This document shows, in pieces, positions 14,186 through 22,200 of a stretch of 32,448 nucleotides of DNA. Source of the DNA: an uncultured Collinsella sp. (GTDB lineage Bacteria > Actinomycetota > Coriobacteriia > Coriobacteriales > Coriobacteriaceae). Each line of letters starts with the position of its first letter. The first letter of the stretch is position 1. The translations under genes and the position numbers were made by a program. Below the pieces are notes generated by a model. That model did not search any database. It was not told the DNA's origin and saw nothing but the letters and a program-made list of their open reading frames with translations. Where the stretch lies: contig URKV01000003.1 of NCBI GenBank assembly GCA_900548565.1, positions 1 to 32,448 of the forward strand. The letters are read 5' to 3'.

Positions 14186-15024
14186 TGAAACGCGATAAGG
14201 TTATCAACCGCGCGCTCTCGATTTTCTTTACGATCCTGTCGCTCGCGTGGATCTACCCCGTGTTCATGATTGCGCTTAATTCTTTTAAGAAAGCGACCGC
14301 AATCAGCACCACCACGGCATTCGATCTGCTCACGCCCGAGACGTTCAACGGCCTCGCAAACTACATGCACGCCCTTAACGAGCAGGGCTTTGCCTCGGCA
14401 TTTATGTACTCGCTCATCATCACGGTCACGTCGGTCGTGCTGATCTTGGTGTGCTGCTCCATGTGCGCTTGGTACGTGGTTCGTGTCAACAACAAGATCT
14501 CGAACTTCTTCTATTACCTGTTCGTGTTCTCGATGGTCGTGCCGTTCCAGATGCTCATGTTCACGCTGTCCAATTTGGCGGACCGCATCGGCTTCAACAC
14601 GCCGTTCAACATCTGCTTTATCTACCTCGGCTTTGGCGCGGGCCTGGCGGTCTTTATGTTCGCCGGTTTTGTAAAGAACATCCCGCTCGAGATCGAGGAG
14701 GCGGCCATGATTGATGGCTGCAACCCGGTCCAGGTGTTCTTTAAGATCGTCCTTCCCATCATGAAGCCCACCTATCTTTCGGTCGGCATCCTCGAGACCA
14801 TGTGGGTCTGGAACGACTATCTGCTGCCCTACCTTACGCTCGACTCCACCAAGTACAAGACCATTCCTATCTTGATCCAGTACTTCCGCGGCGGCTACGG
14901 CCACGTCGAGCTCGGCCCCATGATGGCCTGCATCATGATGGTCGTTATCCCCATCGTCATCATGTACATCCTCTGCCAGAAGTACATCATCGACGGTGTG
15001 GTGGCAGGTGCCGTCAAGGGCTGA
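14185..15024 (+). CDS. Sugar ABC transporter permease, MalG type
   Basis: A membrane permease of 279 residues with about six membrane segments and an EAA loop, EEAAMIDGCNPVQVFFKIVLP (near residues 171-191). Its ATG overlaps the last base of the preceding permease stop. It forms the second half of the import channel. The GWVWNDY-like segment TMWVWNDYLLPYL near residues 207-219 is typical of MalG-type proteins. Confidence 0.92.
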   Translation: MKRDKVINRALSIFFTILSLAWIYPVFMIALNSFKKATAISTTTAFDLLTPETFNGLANYMHALNEQGFASAFMYSLIITVTSVVLILVCCSMCAWYVVRVNNKISNFFYYLFVFSMVVPFQMLMFTLSNLADRIGFNTPFNICFIYLGFGAGLAVFMFAGFVKNIPLEIEEAAMIDGCNPVQVFFKIVLPIMKPTYLSVGILETMWVWNDYLLPYLTLDSTKYKTIPILIQYFRGGYGHVELGPMMACIMMVVIPIVIMYILCQKYIIDGVVAGAVKG

Positions 15025-15092
15025 TGCCGTAACTGTTTTGCAAGTTTTGGCGGCGTCCCTCATCGCGGCGCCGCGTATCGAAAGGTAGAGAC

Positions 15093-16292
15093 ATGGCCGA
15101 GATCGTTCTCAAACATGTTCAGAAGGTGTATCCCAACAACGAGTCAAAAAAGAAGGGCTTCTTTGGCAAAAAGAAGAAGACCGAGGAGAAGAAGCACAAC
15201 CTCAAGGTTACCGAGGACGGTGTGCTCGCTGTAGAGGACTTCAACCTCACCGTTCACGACCAGGAGTTCGTCGTCCTCGTTGGCCCCTCTGGCTGCGGTA
15301 AGTCCACGACGATGCGCATGGTCGCCGGCCTGGAGGACATTACCTCGGGCGATGTGCTCATCGACGGCAAGCGTGTCAACGACGTGGCGCCCAAGGACCG
15401 CGACATCGCCATGGTGTTCCAGAGCTACGCTCTGTACCCCAATATGACGGTGTACGAGAACATGGCATTTACGCTCGAGCTCAAGAAGGTTCCCAAGGAC
15501 GAGATCGACCGCAAGGTTCGCTCTGCTGCCGAGATTCTGGGCATTACCGAGTACCTCGACCGTAAGCCCAAGGCGCTCTCCGGCGGCCAGCGCCAGCGTG
15601 TCGCTATCGGCCGCGCCATCGTGCGTGACCCCAAGGTCTTCCTGATGGACGAGCCGCTGTCCAACCTGGACGCCAAGCTTCGTAACCAGATGCGTGCCGA
15701 GCTCATTAAGCTGCGCCACGAGATCAAGGGCACGTTCATTTATGTTACTCACGACCAGACCGAGGCTATGACCCTCGGTGACCGTATCGTGGTCATGAAG
15801 GACGGCGTTGTCCAGCAGATCGCCACGCCGCAGGAGGTCTTCAACCATCCCGCGAACATCTTCGTCGCCGGCTTCATCGGCGTGCCGCAGATGAACTTCT
15901 TCGATGCCCAGCTGGTGCGCTCGGGCAACGGCTTTACCGTCAAGACCGAGGATATGAACGTGGCGCTCGCCCCCGAGACTTGCGTTCAGCTTGCCCTCAA
16001 CTGGGACGGCGGCGACGTGAAGGAGATCACGGCCGGCGTGCGTCCCGAGCAGATCCTGCTTGCCGACAAGGGCGAGGAGGGCGCGCTCCAGGGTACCGTC
16101 GAGGTGACCGAGCTCATGGGCTCGACCGAGCATGTCCACGTGACCGCTCCCGACGGCCAGTTTGTCCTGATTATCCCCGTCGTCGACCTCGAGGCCAAGG
16201 GCGCGCTCAAGGCTGGCGACACCATCTGGTTCAAGTTCGAGAAGAACGCGACCCACCTCTTCGATAAGGTTTCTGGCAAGAACCTTATCTAG
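15093..16292 (+). CDS. Sugar ABC transporter ATPase, MalK/MsmX/UgpC family
   Basis: A 399-residue ATPase that drives the upstream importer. Motifs in order: Walker A GPSGCGKST, a Q-loop VFQSYALYPNMTVYENM, signature LSGGQRQRVAIGRA, Walker B VFLMDEPLSNLDA, and the switch His in YVTHDQTEAM. A TOBE-type C-terminal domain follows (about 250-399). An oddity is an N-terminal insertion at about residues 12-35, very Lys-rich (KKKGFFGKKKKTEEKKHN), between the first strand and the strand leading to Walker A; most MalK proteins lack it. GAAAGGTAGAGAC precedes the ATG. It is the last gene of the operon and is followed by a terminator at 16363. Confidence 0.94.
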   Translation: MAEIVLKHVQKVYPNNESKKKGFFGKKKKTEEKKHNLKVTEDGVLAVEDFNLTVHDQEFVVLVGPSGCGKSTTMRMVAGLEDITSGDVLIDGKRVNDVAPKDRDIAMVFQSYALYPNMTVYENMAFTLELKKVPKDEIDRKVRSAAEILGITEYLDRKPKALSGGQRQRVAIGRAIVRDPKVFLMDEPLSNLDAKLRNQMRAELIKLRHEIKGTFIYVTHDQTEAMTLGDRIVVMKDGVVQQIATPQEVFNHPANIFVAGFIGVPQMNFFDAQLVRSGNGFTVKTEDMNVALAPETCVQLALNWDGGDVKEITAGVRPEQILLADKGEEGALQGTVEVTELMGSTEHVHVTAPDGQFVLIIPVVDLEAKGALKAGDTIWFKFEKNATHLFDKVSGKNLI

Positions 16293-16362
16293 GCCCGGTG
16301 CATCCAGGCCCTCCCTTTGGGCGACTGCGGTATTGCCATCCTTTTGCCGCGGTCACATATAA

Positions 16363-16404
16363 GGCTCCCCTCCCGTCCACTGGGCGAGAGGGGAGCCTTT
16401 CTTT
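16363..16404 (+). terminator. Terminator of the ABC sugar operon
   Basis: GGCTCCCCTC pairs with GAGGGGAGCC (10 bp), and the stem is followed by TTTCTTTG, 70 nt after the ATPase stop. Confidence 0.88.
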
Positions 16405-16431
16405 GTGTTGGGGCTGTCTGACCGGTCGTTT

Positions 16432-16648
16432 GTCTCGATCTGTAACGGGTGAGGCTGATTTCGGACGTTAGATGTTACAGATCGAGACGGTTCCGCTGAG
16501 CTAACCATTTCATCTAAATCTGTAACACCAAAGGTGAATTTCAGCTGCTAGATGTTACAGATCGAGATAAACCCAAGGGGAGGGGCCGGTATGTCTCAAT
16601 CTGTAACAGCTGGGACCGTTTTTACCGAGTAGTTGTTACAGATCGAGA
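16432..16648. repeat. Three tandem palindromic repeats, ~80-bp period
   Basis: Three units (16432-16488, 16513-16567, 16593-16648) start 80-81 bp apart. Each begins TCTCGATCTGTAAC (two mismatches in unit 2, one in unit 3) and ends GTTACAGATCGAGA (identical in all three), so each forms a hairpin of about 14 bp with a 27-nt centre. The centres of units 1 and 2 share GGTGA, ATTTC and TAGAT; unit 3 differs. All three have the same orientation. They fill the gap between the convergent ABC operon and glgP. No gene is visible in 16405-16687. Confidence 0.9.
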
Positions 16649-16687
16649 TTGTTTGGCCGAGTTGGGTCGCAGGGTAACGTGCGGGCA

Positions 16688-16720
16688 CAAAAAACGGAGC
16701 CGTGTTGCCACGACTCCGTT
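16688..16720 (-). terminator. Terminator of the malQ-glgP operon
   Basis: On the minus strand, ACGGAGTCGTG pairs with CACGGCTCCGT (10 of 11 positions as standard or G-U pairs) around GCAA and is followed by TTTTTTG, about 30 nt after the glgP stop. Confidence 0.85.
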
Positions 16721-16749
16721 TCTCAAGAGGATGGGTAAGGGAAGCGAAA

Positions 16750-19017
16750 TTAGCTCAGGTGCCAAATCTCGTCGTTGTACTGGGAGATCGTGCGGTCAGA
16801 CGAGAAGGTGCCGGCGTTGGCGATATTGATGAGCGTCTTGCGCATCCAGGCGTCCTGGTCCTCGTAGTCGGCCAACACGCGCTCCTTGGTCTGGATGTAC
16901 TCCTCGATGTCGAGCAGGGCCATAAACCAGTCCTTGCCCTTAATGTCATCGTGCAGGCGCTGCAGGCGCTCGGCGTTGCCGGTCGCCATAAAGGCCGGGT
17001 TGGTGATGAAGTCCACCAGCAGTTTAATGCCGGGCTTGCGGTAGAGCACACCGGCGTCATAGGTGCCGTCGGCATAGAGCTGCTCGACCTGTTTGGACGA
17101 GGCACCAAAGGTATAGATATTCTCGTCGCCCACGAGCTCGGCAATCTCCACGTTGGCGCCGTCAAGCGTGCACAGGGTTAGGGCGCCGTTGAGCATGAAC
17201 TTCATGTTGGAGGTGCCGCTCGCCTCCTTGGAGGCCAGGCTGATCTGCTCGGAGATATCAGCGGCGGGGATCACGCGCTCGGCGGCGGTGACGTTGTAGT
17301 TCTCGATCATGACAACCTGCAGGTAGGGAGCCACGTCGGGGTCGTTTGCAATCCACTGCGACAGCGTCAGAATCAGATGGATGATGTCCTGCGCGATAGT
17401 GTAGGCAGGTGCCGCCTTGCCGCCAAAGATGATGGTGACGGGGTGCTTAGGTCTGTTGCCGTTCTTGATATCGAGGTACTTCCAGATGATGTAGAGCGCG
17501 AGCATCTGCTGACGCTTGTACTCGTGGATGCGCTTGACCTGGACGTCGATGATGGCGTTGGAGGGAATGGTCACGCCCTGCTCGAGCGCCATGAACTGGC
17601 GCATGATGGCCTTGGCCTCGACCTTGGTGGCGGCCAGGCGCTCAAGAACGTCCTTGTCGTCGGCGAACTTGGCGAGTTTGCTCAGATCGCCGGTGCTGCG
17701 CCAGTCGGTGCCGATCACATCGTCGAGCAGGCTGGCGAGCGCGGGGTTGGCCCCATGGATCCAGCGGCGGAAGGTGATGCCGTTGGTCTTGTTGGAGAAC
17801 TTCTTGGGATAGATCTCGTAGAACGGATGAAGCTCGGTGTCCTCCAGGATCTTGGTGTGGAGGGCGGCTACGCCGTTGATGGAGAAGCCAAAGTGGATGT
17901 CCATGTGGGCCATGTGGACGGTGTCGTGCTCGTCGATGATGGCGACGCGCGGGTCATCGTGCTCGGCCTTCGCGATCTCATCGAGCTTGACGATAATGTC
18001 GGCGATGGCAGGGGAGACCTTCTGCAGGCTGGCGAGCGGCCACTTCTCGAGCGCCTCGGCAAGAATCGTGTGGTTAGTGTAGGCGACCATGGAGCGTACG
18101 ATGGTCACGGCCTCGTCAAACTCGATGCCATGCTCGGTGGTGAGCAAGCGAATGAGCTCGGGGATGACCATGGTGGGGTGCGTGTCGTTAATCTGGACCA
18201 CGGCGTAGTCGGCCAGATCGTGCAGGTTGCTGCCGCGCTCGATGGCCTCGTCGATCAGGAGCTGGGCGGCGTTGCTTACCATGAAGTATTCCTGGTAGAT
18301 GCGAAGTAGGCGGCCCTGCTCGTCGGAATCGTCGGGGTAGAGGAACAAGGTGAGGTTCTTGGCGATCTCGGTCTTGTCGAAGTCGATGGAGCTGCCGGGG
18401 ACCAGGCCGTCGTCGACGCTCGCCAGGTCGAACAGGCGCAGGCGGTTCTTGTTGGGCTGGCCGTAACCGGGCACATCGATGTTGACGAGCTTGGAGGTAA
18501 CGGCAAAATCGCCGAACTCGACGGTGTAGGAGCGGTCATCGTCGACCAGGATGTCCTGCTCACCGAGCCACTCGTCGGGGACGGCCTTCTGCTGGTTGTC
18601 GACAAAGCGCTGACGGAACAGACCGTAGTGATAGTTGAGGCCCACGCCATCGCCGGTCAAGCCCAGCGTGGCGATGGAATCCAGGAAGCACGCGGCCAGG
18701 CGGCCCAGGCCGCCGTTGCCGAGCGACGGCTCGACCTCGAACTCCTCGATCTTGTTGAGGTCGTGGCCTGCGGCGGTGAGCTGGTCCTTAACCTCGTCGT
18801 AGATGCCGAGGTCGATCATGTTGTTGATGAGCAGCTTGCCGATCAGAAATTCGGCGGAAATGTAATAAAGCTTTTTCTTGCCGTTGTTGAGCGGGCGGGC
18901 GGCGGAGCGCTCCTGCACGAGTTTGACCAGCAGTTTGTAAATGCGACGGTCGTCGAGCTGCTCGAGCGAGGTGCCAAAAGACTGCTCGGCGAGCTCCATG
19001 AGGTTAATTTGGGGCAT
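16750..19017 (-). CDS. glgP: Glycogen/maltodextrin phosphorylase
   Basis: A cytoplasmic PLP enzyme of 755 residues (family GT35) that releases glucose 1-phosphate from the non-reducing ends of alpha-1,4-glucans. Conserved blocks include the early EPSLGNGGLGRLAACFLDS, INDTHPTMVIPEL in the middle, and the PLP site EASGTSNMKFMLNGA, with the Schiff-base lysine at K606. CAGGAG eight nt before ATG 19017 fixes this start; an in-frame ATG at 19044 has none. It is shorter at the N-terminus than animal enzymes and lacks their regulatory extension. It lies downstream of malQ on the same strand, so MalQ can lengthen short maltodextrins that GlgP then shortens, feeding glucose 1-phosphate to glycolysis. 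Confidence 0.95.
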   Translation of the reverse strand: MPQINLMELAEQSFGTSLEQLDDRRIYKLLVKLVQERSAARPLNNGKKKLYYISAEFLIGKLLINNMIDLGIYDEVKDQLTAAGHDLNKIEEFEVEPSLGNGGLGRLAACFLDSIATLGLTGDGVGLNYHYGLFRQRFVDNQQKAVPDEWLGEQDILVDDDRSYTVEFGDFAVTSKLVNIDVPGYGQPNKNRLRLFDLASVDDGLVPGSSIDFDKTEIAKNLTLFLYPDDSDEQGRLLRIYQEYFMVSNAAQLLIDEAIERGSNLHDLADYAVVQINDTHPTMVIPELIRLLTTEHGIEFDEAVTIVRSMVAYTNHTILAEALEKWPLASLQKVSPAIADIIVKLDEIAKAEHDDPRVAIIDEHDTVHMAHMDIHFGFSINGVAALHTKILEDTELHPFYEIYPKKFSNKTNGITFRRWIHGANPALASLLDDVIGTDWRSTGDLSKLAKFADDKDVLERLAATKVEAKAIMRQFMALEQGVTIPSNAIIDVQVKRIHEYKRQQMLALYIIWKYLDIKNGNRPKHPVTIIFGGKAAPAYTIAQDIIHLILTLSQWIANDPDVAPYLQVVMIENYNVTAAERVIPAADISEQISLASKEASGTSNMKFMLNGALTLCTLDGANVEIAELVGDENIYTFGASSKQVEQLYADGTYDAGVLYRKPGIKLLVDFITNPAFMATGNAERLQRLHDDIKGKDWFMALLDIEEYIQTKERVLADYEDQDAWMRKTLINIANAGTFSSDRTISQYNDEIWHLS

Positions 19018-19063
19018 GTTTTCTCCTGTGATGGGTTGTTTCATGTCTGCAATTCATAAGAAG

Positions 19064-19097
19064 CCCGCGCGAGGGGATTGGGGTGGCCTCGCGCGGG
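19064..19097 (-). other. Intercistronic hairpin between malQ and glgP
   Basis: CCCGCGCGAGG and CCTCGCGCGGG form a perfect 11-bp stem with a 12-nt loop, without a T-run. It could stabilise the malQ end of the mRNA or lower read-through into glgP. Confidence 0.6.
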
Positions 19098-19145
19098 AAA
19101 AGCGTTCGCGTCCGCACGGTGGGGAGGGGTTGGGCGCGGCAGCTC

Positions 19146-20651
19146 CTATTGAGGAAGCTCGATTTCGGCTTCCGACGGGATGCGGAAGTAGGTCTCGGTC
19201 CAGTCGGTGAGTTTGTGCTCGAGCTCGCGGGTGATGGCGCCGTCGAGCATGCGCCAGGTCCAGTTGCCGCCCAGCGTGGCAGGGGTGTTGATGCGCGCCT
19301 CGTTGCCCAAGTTGAGCAGGTCCTGCATGGTGTAGATGCACGTGTCGCTCACGCTGGCGGCGATGGTGCGGTTGAGTGCATCTGCCATGGGTTCGCCGGC
19401 CTGCTGATGGGTGTACAGGGCTGCCTGCTCGCGCTGACGTGGGGTGGCCGTTCCCTCAAACCAACCGCGCGCCGTCTCGTTGTCGTGGGTGCCCACATAG
19501 GCGACGGTGTTGGCGATGTAGTTATGCGGCAGGTAGTACGAGTTGGTGCCCTCAAAGGCAAACTGCAGGATCTTCATGCCGGGGAAGCCCGAGTTGTCGC
19601 GCATGTCGATGACGCCGGGGGTGAGGAAGCCCAGGTCCTCGGCGATGATGGGCAGCGTGTCGAGTTTTTTCTCGAGCGTCTTGAAGAACTTGAGGCCGGG
19701 ACCCTGCGTCCACGAACCGTAGGACGAATCGGGCGAGGAGAACGGCACCTCCCAATAGGCCTCGAAGCCGCGGAAGTGATCCAGGCGGATGACGTCGTAC
19801 ATGTCGAGGGCGGCGCGAATGCGGCCCTCCCACCAGGAGAAGCCGTCGGACTCCATGGCGTCCCAGTCGTAGATGGGGTTGCCCCAGTACTGGCCGGTGG
19901 CCGAGAACTGGTCGGGCGGCGTGCCGGCGACGCTCACCGGATTGCCGGCAGCGTCGATCTTAAAGAGCTCAGGCGTCGCCCACATCTCGACGGAGTCACG
20001 CGAGACATAGATGGGCAGGTCGCCGATGATGAGAATGTCGCGCTCGTTGGCATAGGCCTTGAGGCGGCTCCATTGGCGATCGAAGAAGTGCTGCGTCATC
20101 TGGTGGTAGAGCATACGCTCCGGATGGTCGGCGCAGACCTTGGCGGAAGCCTCGCCGCGGGTGCGGAGCTCCGCGGGCCACTCCCAAAACGCCTTGAGAC
20201 CGCACTCCTCTTTGACGGTCATGAACTCACAGTAGGGGATGAGCCAGTCCTCGTTGGCCTGGATAAAGTCATCGAAATCGGCCGGCTTGTCGGCAGCAAA
20301 GCGCTCAGCGGCGCGGTCGAGAATCTGACGACGGCCGTCAAAGATAGCACCGTAGTCGACGTTACTGGGGTCGGATCCCAGATACACGCCATCGATATCG
20401 CGCTGCTCCAGATACCCTGCCTCGATAAACTCGGCAAAGTCGATAAAGTTGGGGTTTCCTGCGCGGGCCGAGAACGACTGATAGGGCGAATCGCCATAGC
20501 TGGTCGTCGTAAGGGGCAGAATCTGCCAGTAATGTTGTTTGCACGAGGCGAGAAAATCGACGAAGTCGTAGGCATTCCAGCCAAAGCCGCCGATTCCGTA
20601 TGGTCCGGGCAGAGATGAGACGGGCATGAGGACGCCGCTTGCACGCTCCAT
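19146..20651 (-). CDS. malQ: 4-alpha-glucanotransferase (amylomaltase)
   Basis: A cytoplasmic GH77 enzyme of 501 residues that transfers alpha-1,4-glucan segments between maltodextrins and releases glucose. Family motifs are present: SPYQSFSARAGNP near the N-terminus, the nucleophile Asp in IRLDHFRGFEAYWEVP, the acid/base Glu in IIAEDLGFLTPGV, and the transition-state Asp in GTHDNETARGW. I chose ATG 20651, with GGTGAG seven nt upstream; TTG/GTG starts at 20666/20663 are possible but have no proper ribosome binding site. The promoter region carries the regulon operator. It is the first gene of the malQ-glgP operon. Confidence 0.94.
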   Translation of the reverse strand: MERASGVLMPVSSLPGPYGIGGFGWNAYDFVDFLASCKQHYWQILPLTTTSYGDSPYQSFSARAGNPNFIDFAEFIEAGYLEQRDIDGVYLGSDPSNVDYGAIFDGRRQILDRAAERFAADKPADFDDFIQANEDWLIPYCEFMTVKEECGLKAFWEWPAELRTRGEASAKVCADHPERMLYHQMTQHFFDRQWSRLKAYANERDILIIGDLPIYVSRDSVEMWATPELFKIDAAGNPVSVAGTPPDQFSATGQYWGNPIYDWDAMESDGFSWWEGRIRAALDMYDVIRLDHFRGFEAYWEVPFSSPDSSYGSWTQGPGLKFFKTLEKKLDTLPIIAEDLGFLTPGVIDMRDNSGFPGMKILQFAFEGTNSYYLPHNYIANTVAYVGTHDNETARGWFEGTATPRQREQAALYTHQQAGEPMADALNRTIAASVSDTCIYTMQDLLNLGNEARINTPATLGGNWTWRMLDGAITRELEHKLTDWTETYFRIPSEAEIELPQ

Positions 20652-20736
20652 GAATGCGCTCACCAACCTTCTTGTTGTGGGGTCGGCCTGCCGATGGGTG
20701 CGCAGTCCGCCTCCGATGTTCTGATTCGATACGCCT

Positions 20737-20763
20737 ATTGTAAAACATGTTGTTTAAACATGT
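20737..20763 (-). promoter_or_regulatory. malQ promoter with HutC-type operator
   Basis: On the minus strand, TACAAT (20737-20742) is the -10 box. The operator GTTTAAAC (20752-20759) sits within the larger palindrome ACATGTT-gttta-AACATGT (20745-20763), between the -10 and where a -35 box would lie. Binding there would block transcription of malQ-glgP. Confidence 0.7.
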
Positions 20764-20814
20764 ACAGGCAAGAAAAAAAAGTTGGTCGATTTTCGGCGAA
20801 TGGTTACATGCCAT

Positions 20815-20851
20815 GAAAAAAGCCCCGACCTCACAACGTGAGATCGGGGCA
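20815..20851 (-). terminator. Terminator of galE
   Basis: On the minus strand, GCCCCGATCTCAC pairs with GTGAGGTCGGGGC around GTT and is followed by TTTTTTC, 22 nt after the galE stop. Confidence 0.88.
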
Positions 20852-20872
20852 AGAGCGGTATGTAGGTTTTTG

Positions 20873-21934
20873 CTACTCGGCGTCGGCGAAGCCGTTGGGG
20901 TTGTGGCTCTGCCAGTTCCAGCTATCGCGGCACATGTCCGCGATGTCGTACTGGGCCTTCCAGCCCATCATGCGCTCGGCCTTGGAGGCATCGCACCAGT
21001 TGGCAGCGATGTCGCCGGCGCGGCGCTCGCGGATCACATAGGGCAGCTCCTTGCCACAAGCCTTGGAGAAGGCGGCGACGACCTCGAGTACCGAGGTGCC
21101 GGTGCCGGTGCCCAGGTTAAAGATCTCGACGCCGGTTTTGCCGTTCATCCAGTTAAGGGCGGCAACGTGACCAGAGGCCAGATCGCACACGTGGATGTAG
21201 TCACGCACGCCGGTGCCGTCGGGGGTGGGGTAGTCGTTGCCAAAGACCTGAACGGCCTCGAGCTTGCCCACGGCGACCTGGGCGACATAGGGCACCAGGT
21301 TGTTGGGGATGCCCTTGGGGTCCTCGCCGATCAGGCCCGACGGATGAGCGCCGATGGGGTTGAAGTAACGGAGCAGCACGACGTCCCACTCGGGGTCGGC
21401 GGTGTGGACGTCCATAAGGATCTGCTCGATCATCCACTTGGTCCAACCATAGGGGTTGGTCGCGGGCTTCTTAGGATCCTCCTCGGTGACGGGCGGGTTG
21501 TCCGGGTCGCCGTAGACGGTCGAGGAGCTCGAGAAGATGATGGACTTGCAGCCATGGTTGCGCATGACGTCGATGAGCACCAGGGTGTTCTCGATGTTGT
21601 TGTGGTAGTACTCGACGGGCTTGCTCACCGACTCGCCGACGGCCTTAAAGCCGGCAAAGTGGATGACGCGGTCGATCTGATGGGTATCGAAGATCTTGTT
21701 CATCGCATCGCGGTCGAGCACGTTGGCCTCGTAGAAGGTGAGGTTCTTGGCGGCCTCGTCGCCCACGATGGTCTTGACGCGGTCGACGGCGACGGCGCTG
21801 GAGTTGGAGAGATCATCGACGATGACGACCTGGTAGCCACCCTCGAGCAGCTGAACGACGGTGTGCGAGCCGATAAAGCCGGCGCCACCGGTAACGAGGA
21901 CGCAGGTGTCTTTGGGGTCGAGTGCTTTGGACAT
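20873..21934 (-). CDS. galE: UDP-glucose 4-epimerase
   Basis: A cytoplasmic NAD-dependent epimerase of 353 residues that interconverts UDP-glucose and UDP-galactose (Leloir pathway; precursor supply for cell-surface glycans). It has the Rossmann motif GGAGFIG near residue 16, the Ser/Thr site SSSSTVYG, the catalytic YxxxK pair in NPYGWTKW, and RYFNPIGAHPSG. GGAG eight nt before ATG 21934 fixes the start; an ATG at 21997 would add a non-homologous tail. TATACT (minus strand, 21972-21977) is a likely -10 box. It has its own terminator and carries no copy of the GTTTAAAC operator, so it seems outside the neighbouring regulon. Confidence 0.95.
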   Translation of the reverse strand: MSKALDPKDTCVLVTGGAGFIGSHTVVQLLEGGYQVVIVDDLSNSSAVAVDRVKTIVGDEAAKNLTFYEANVLDRDAMNKIFDTHQIDRVIHFAGFKAVGESVSKPVEYYHNNIENTLVLIDVMRNHGCKSIIFSSSSTVYGDPDNPPVTEEDPKKPATNPYGWTKWMIEQILMDVHTADPEWDVVLLRYFNPIGAHPSGLIGEDPKGIPNNLVPYVAQVAVGKLEAVQVFGNDYPTPDGTGVRDYIHVCDLASGHVAALNWMNGKTGVEIFNLGTGTGTSVLEVVAAFSKACGKELPYVIRERRAGDIAANWCDASKAERMMGWKAQYDIADMCRDSWNWQSHNPNGFADAE

Positions 21935-22033
21935 GTAGTCTCCTATCGAATCAGGAACACTTCTAGAGGGGAGTATAGCGCAGGCGGGGACGCCCAAATC
22001 GTGCGCTGTAGGAAAAGCAGAGGATTATGTTAA

Positions 22034-22065
22034 CGTACTCATAACAGAGCTTGCGTACGCATAAC
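22034..22065 (+). promoter_or_regulatory. Direct repeat upstream of the CHAP gene
   Basis: CGTACTCATAAC (22034-22045) and CGTACGCATAAC (22054-22065) are nearly identical direct repeats with a 20-bp period, about two helical turns, as for two response-regulator dimers on one DNA face. Which regulator binds is unknown. MtrA- or WalR-type regulators of wall hydrolases are candidates by analogy only. Confidence 0.4.
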
Positions 22066-22128
22066 CTGATCTTTGGTATTTGCTTACGAGCCGCCGACCT
22101 TGCAGTTTCCTGCCGTTCGTGGAAATCG

Positions 22129-22156
22129 TTGGGACGCGCCATATGTACGCTAATAT
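22129..22156 (+). promoter_or_regulatory. Predicted promoter of the CHAP gene
   Basis: TTGGGA (22129-22134) and TAATAT (22151-22156) are separated by 16 nt and lie about 45 nt before the start codon. The direct repeats at 22034-22065 lie 64 nt further upstream. Confidence 0.45.
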
Positions 22157-22200
22157 GTATGAGTTGAGCGACATATAAATAAGCATGTAACGGAGTACAT

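Noticed and set aside
16432..16648. CRISPR array
   Set aside because: The units are palindromic with diverged centres and inexact left ends, and there are no unique spacers of constant length between identical short repeats. No cas gene is present.
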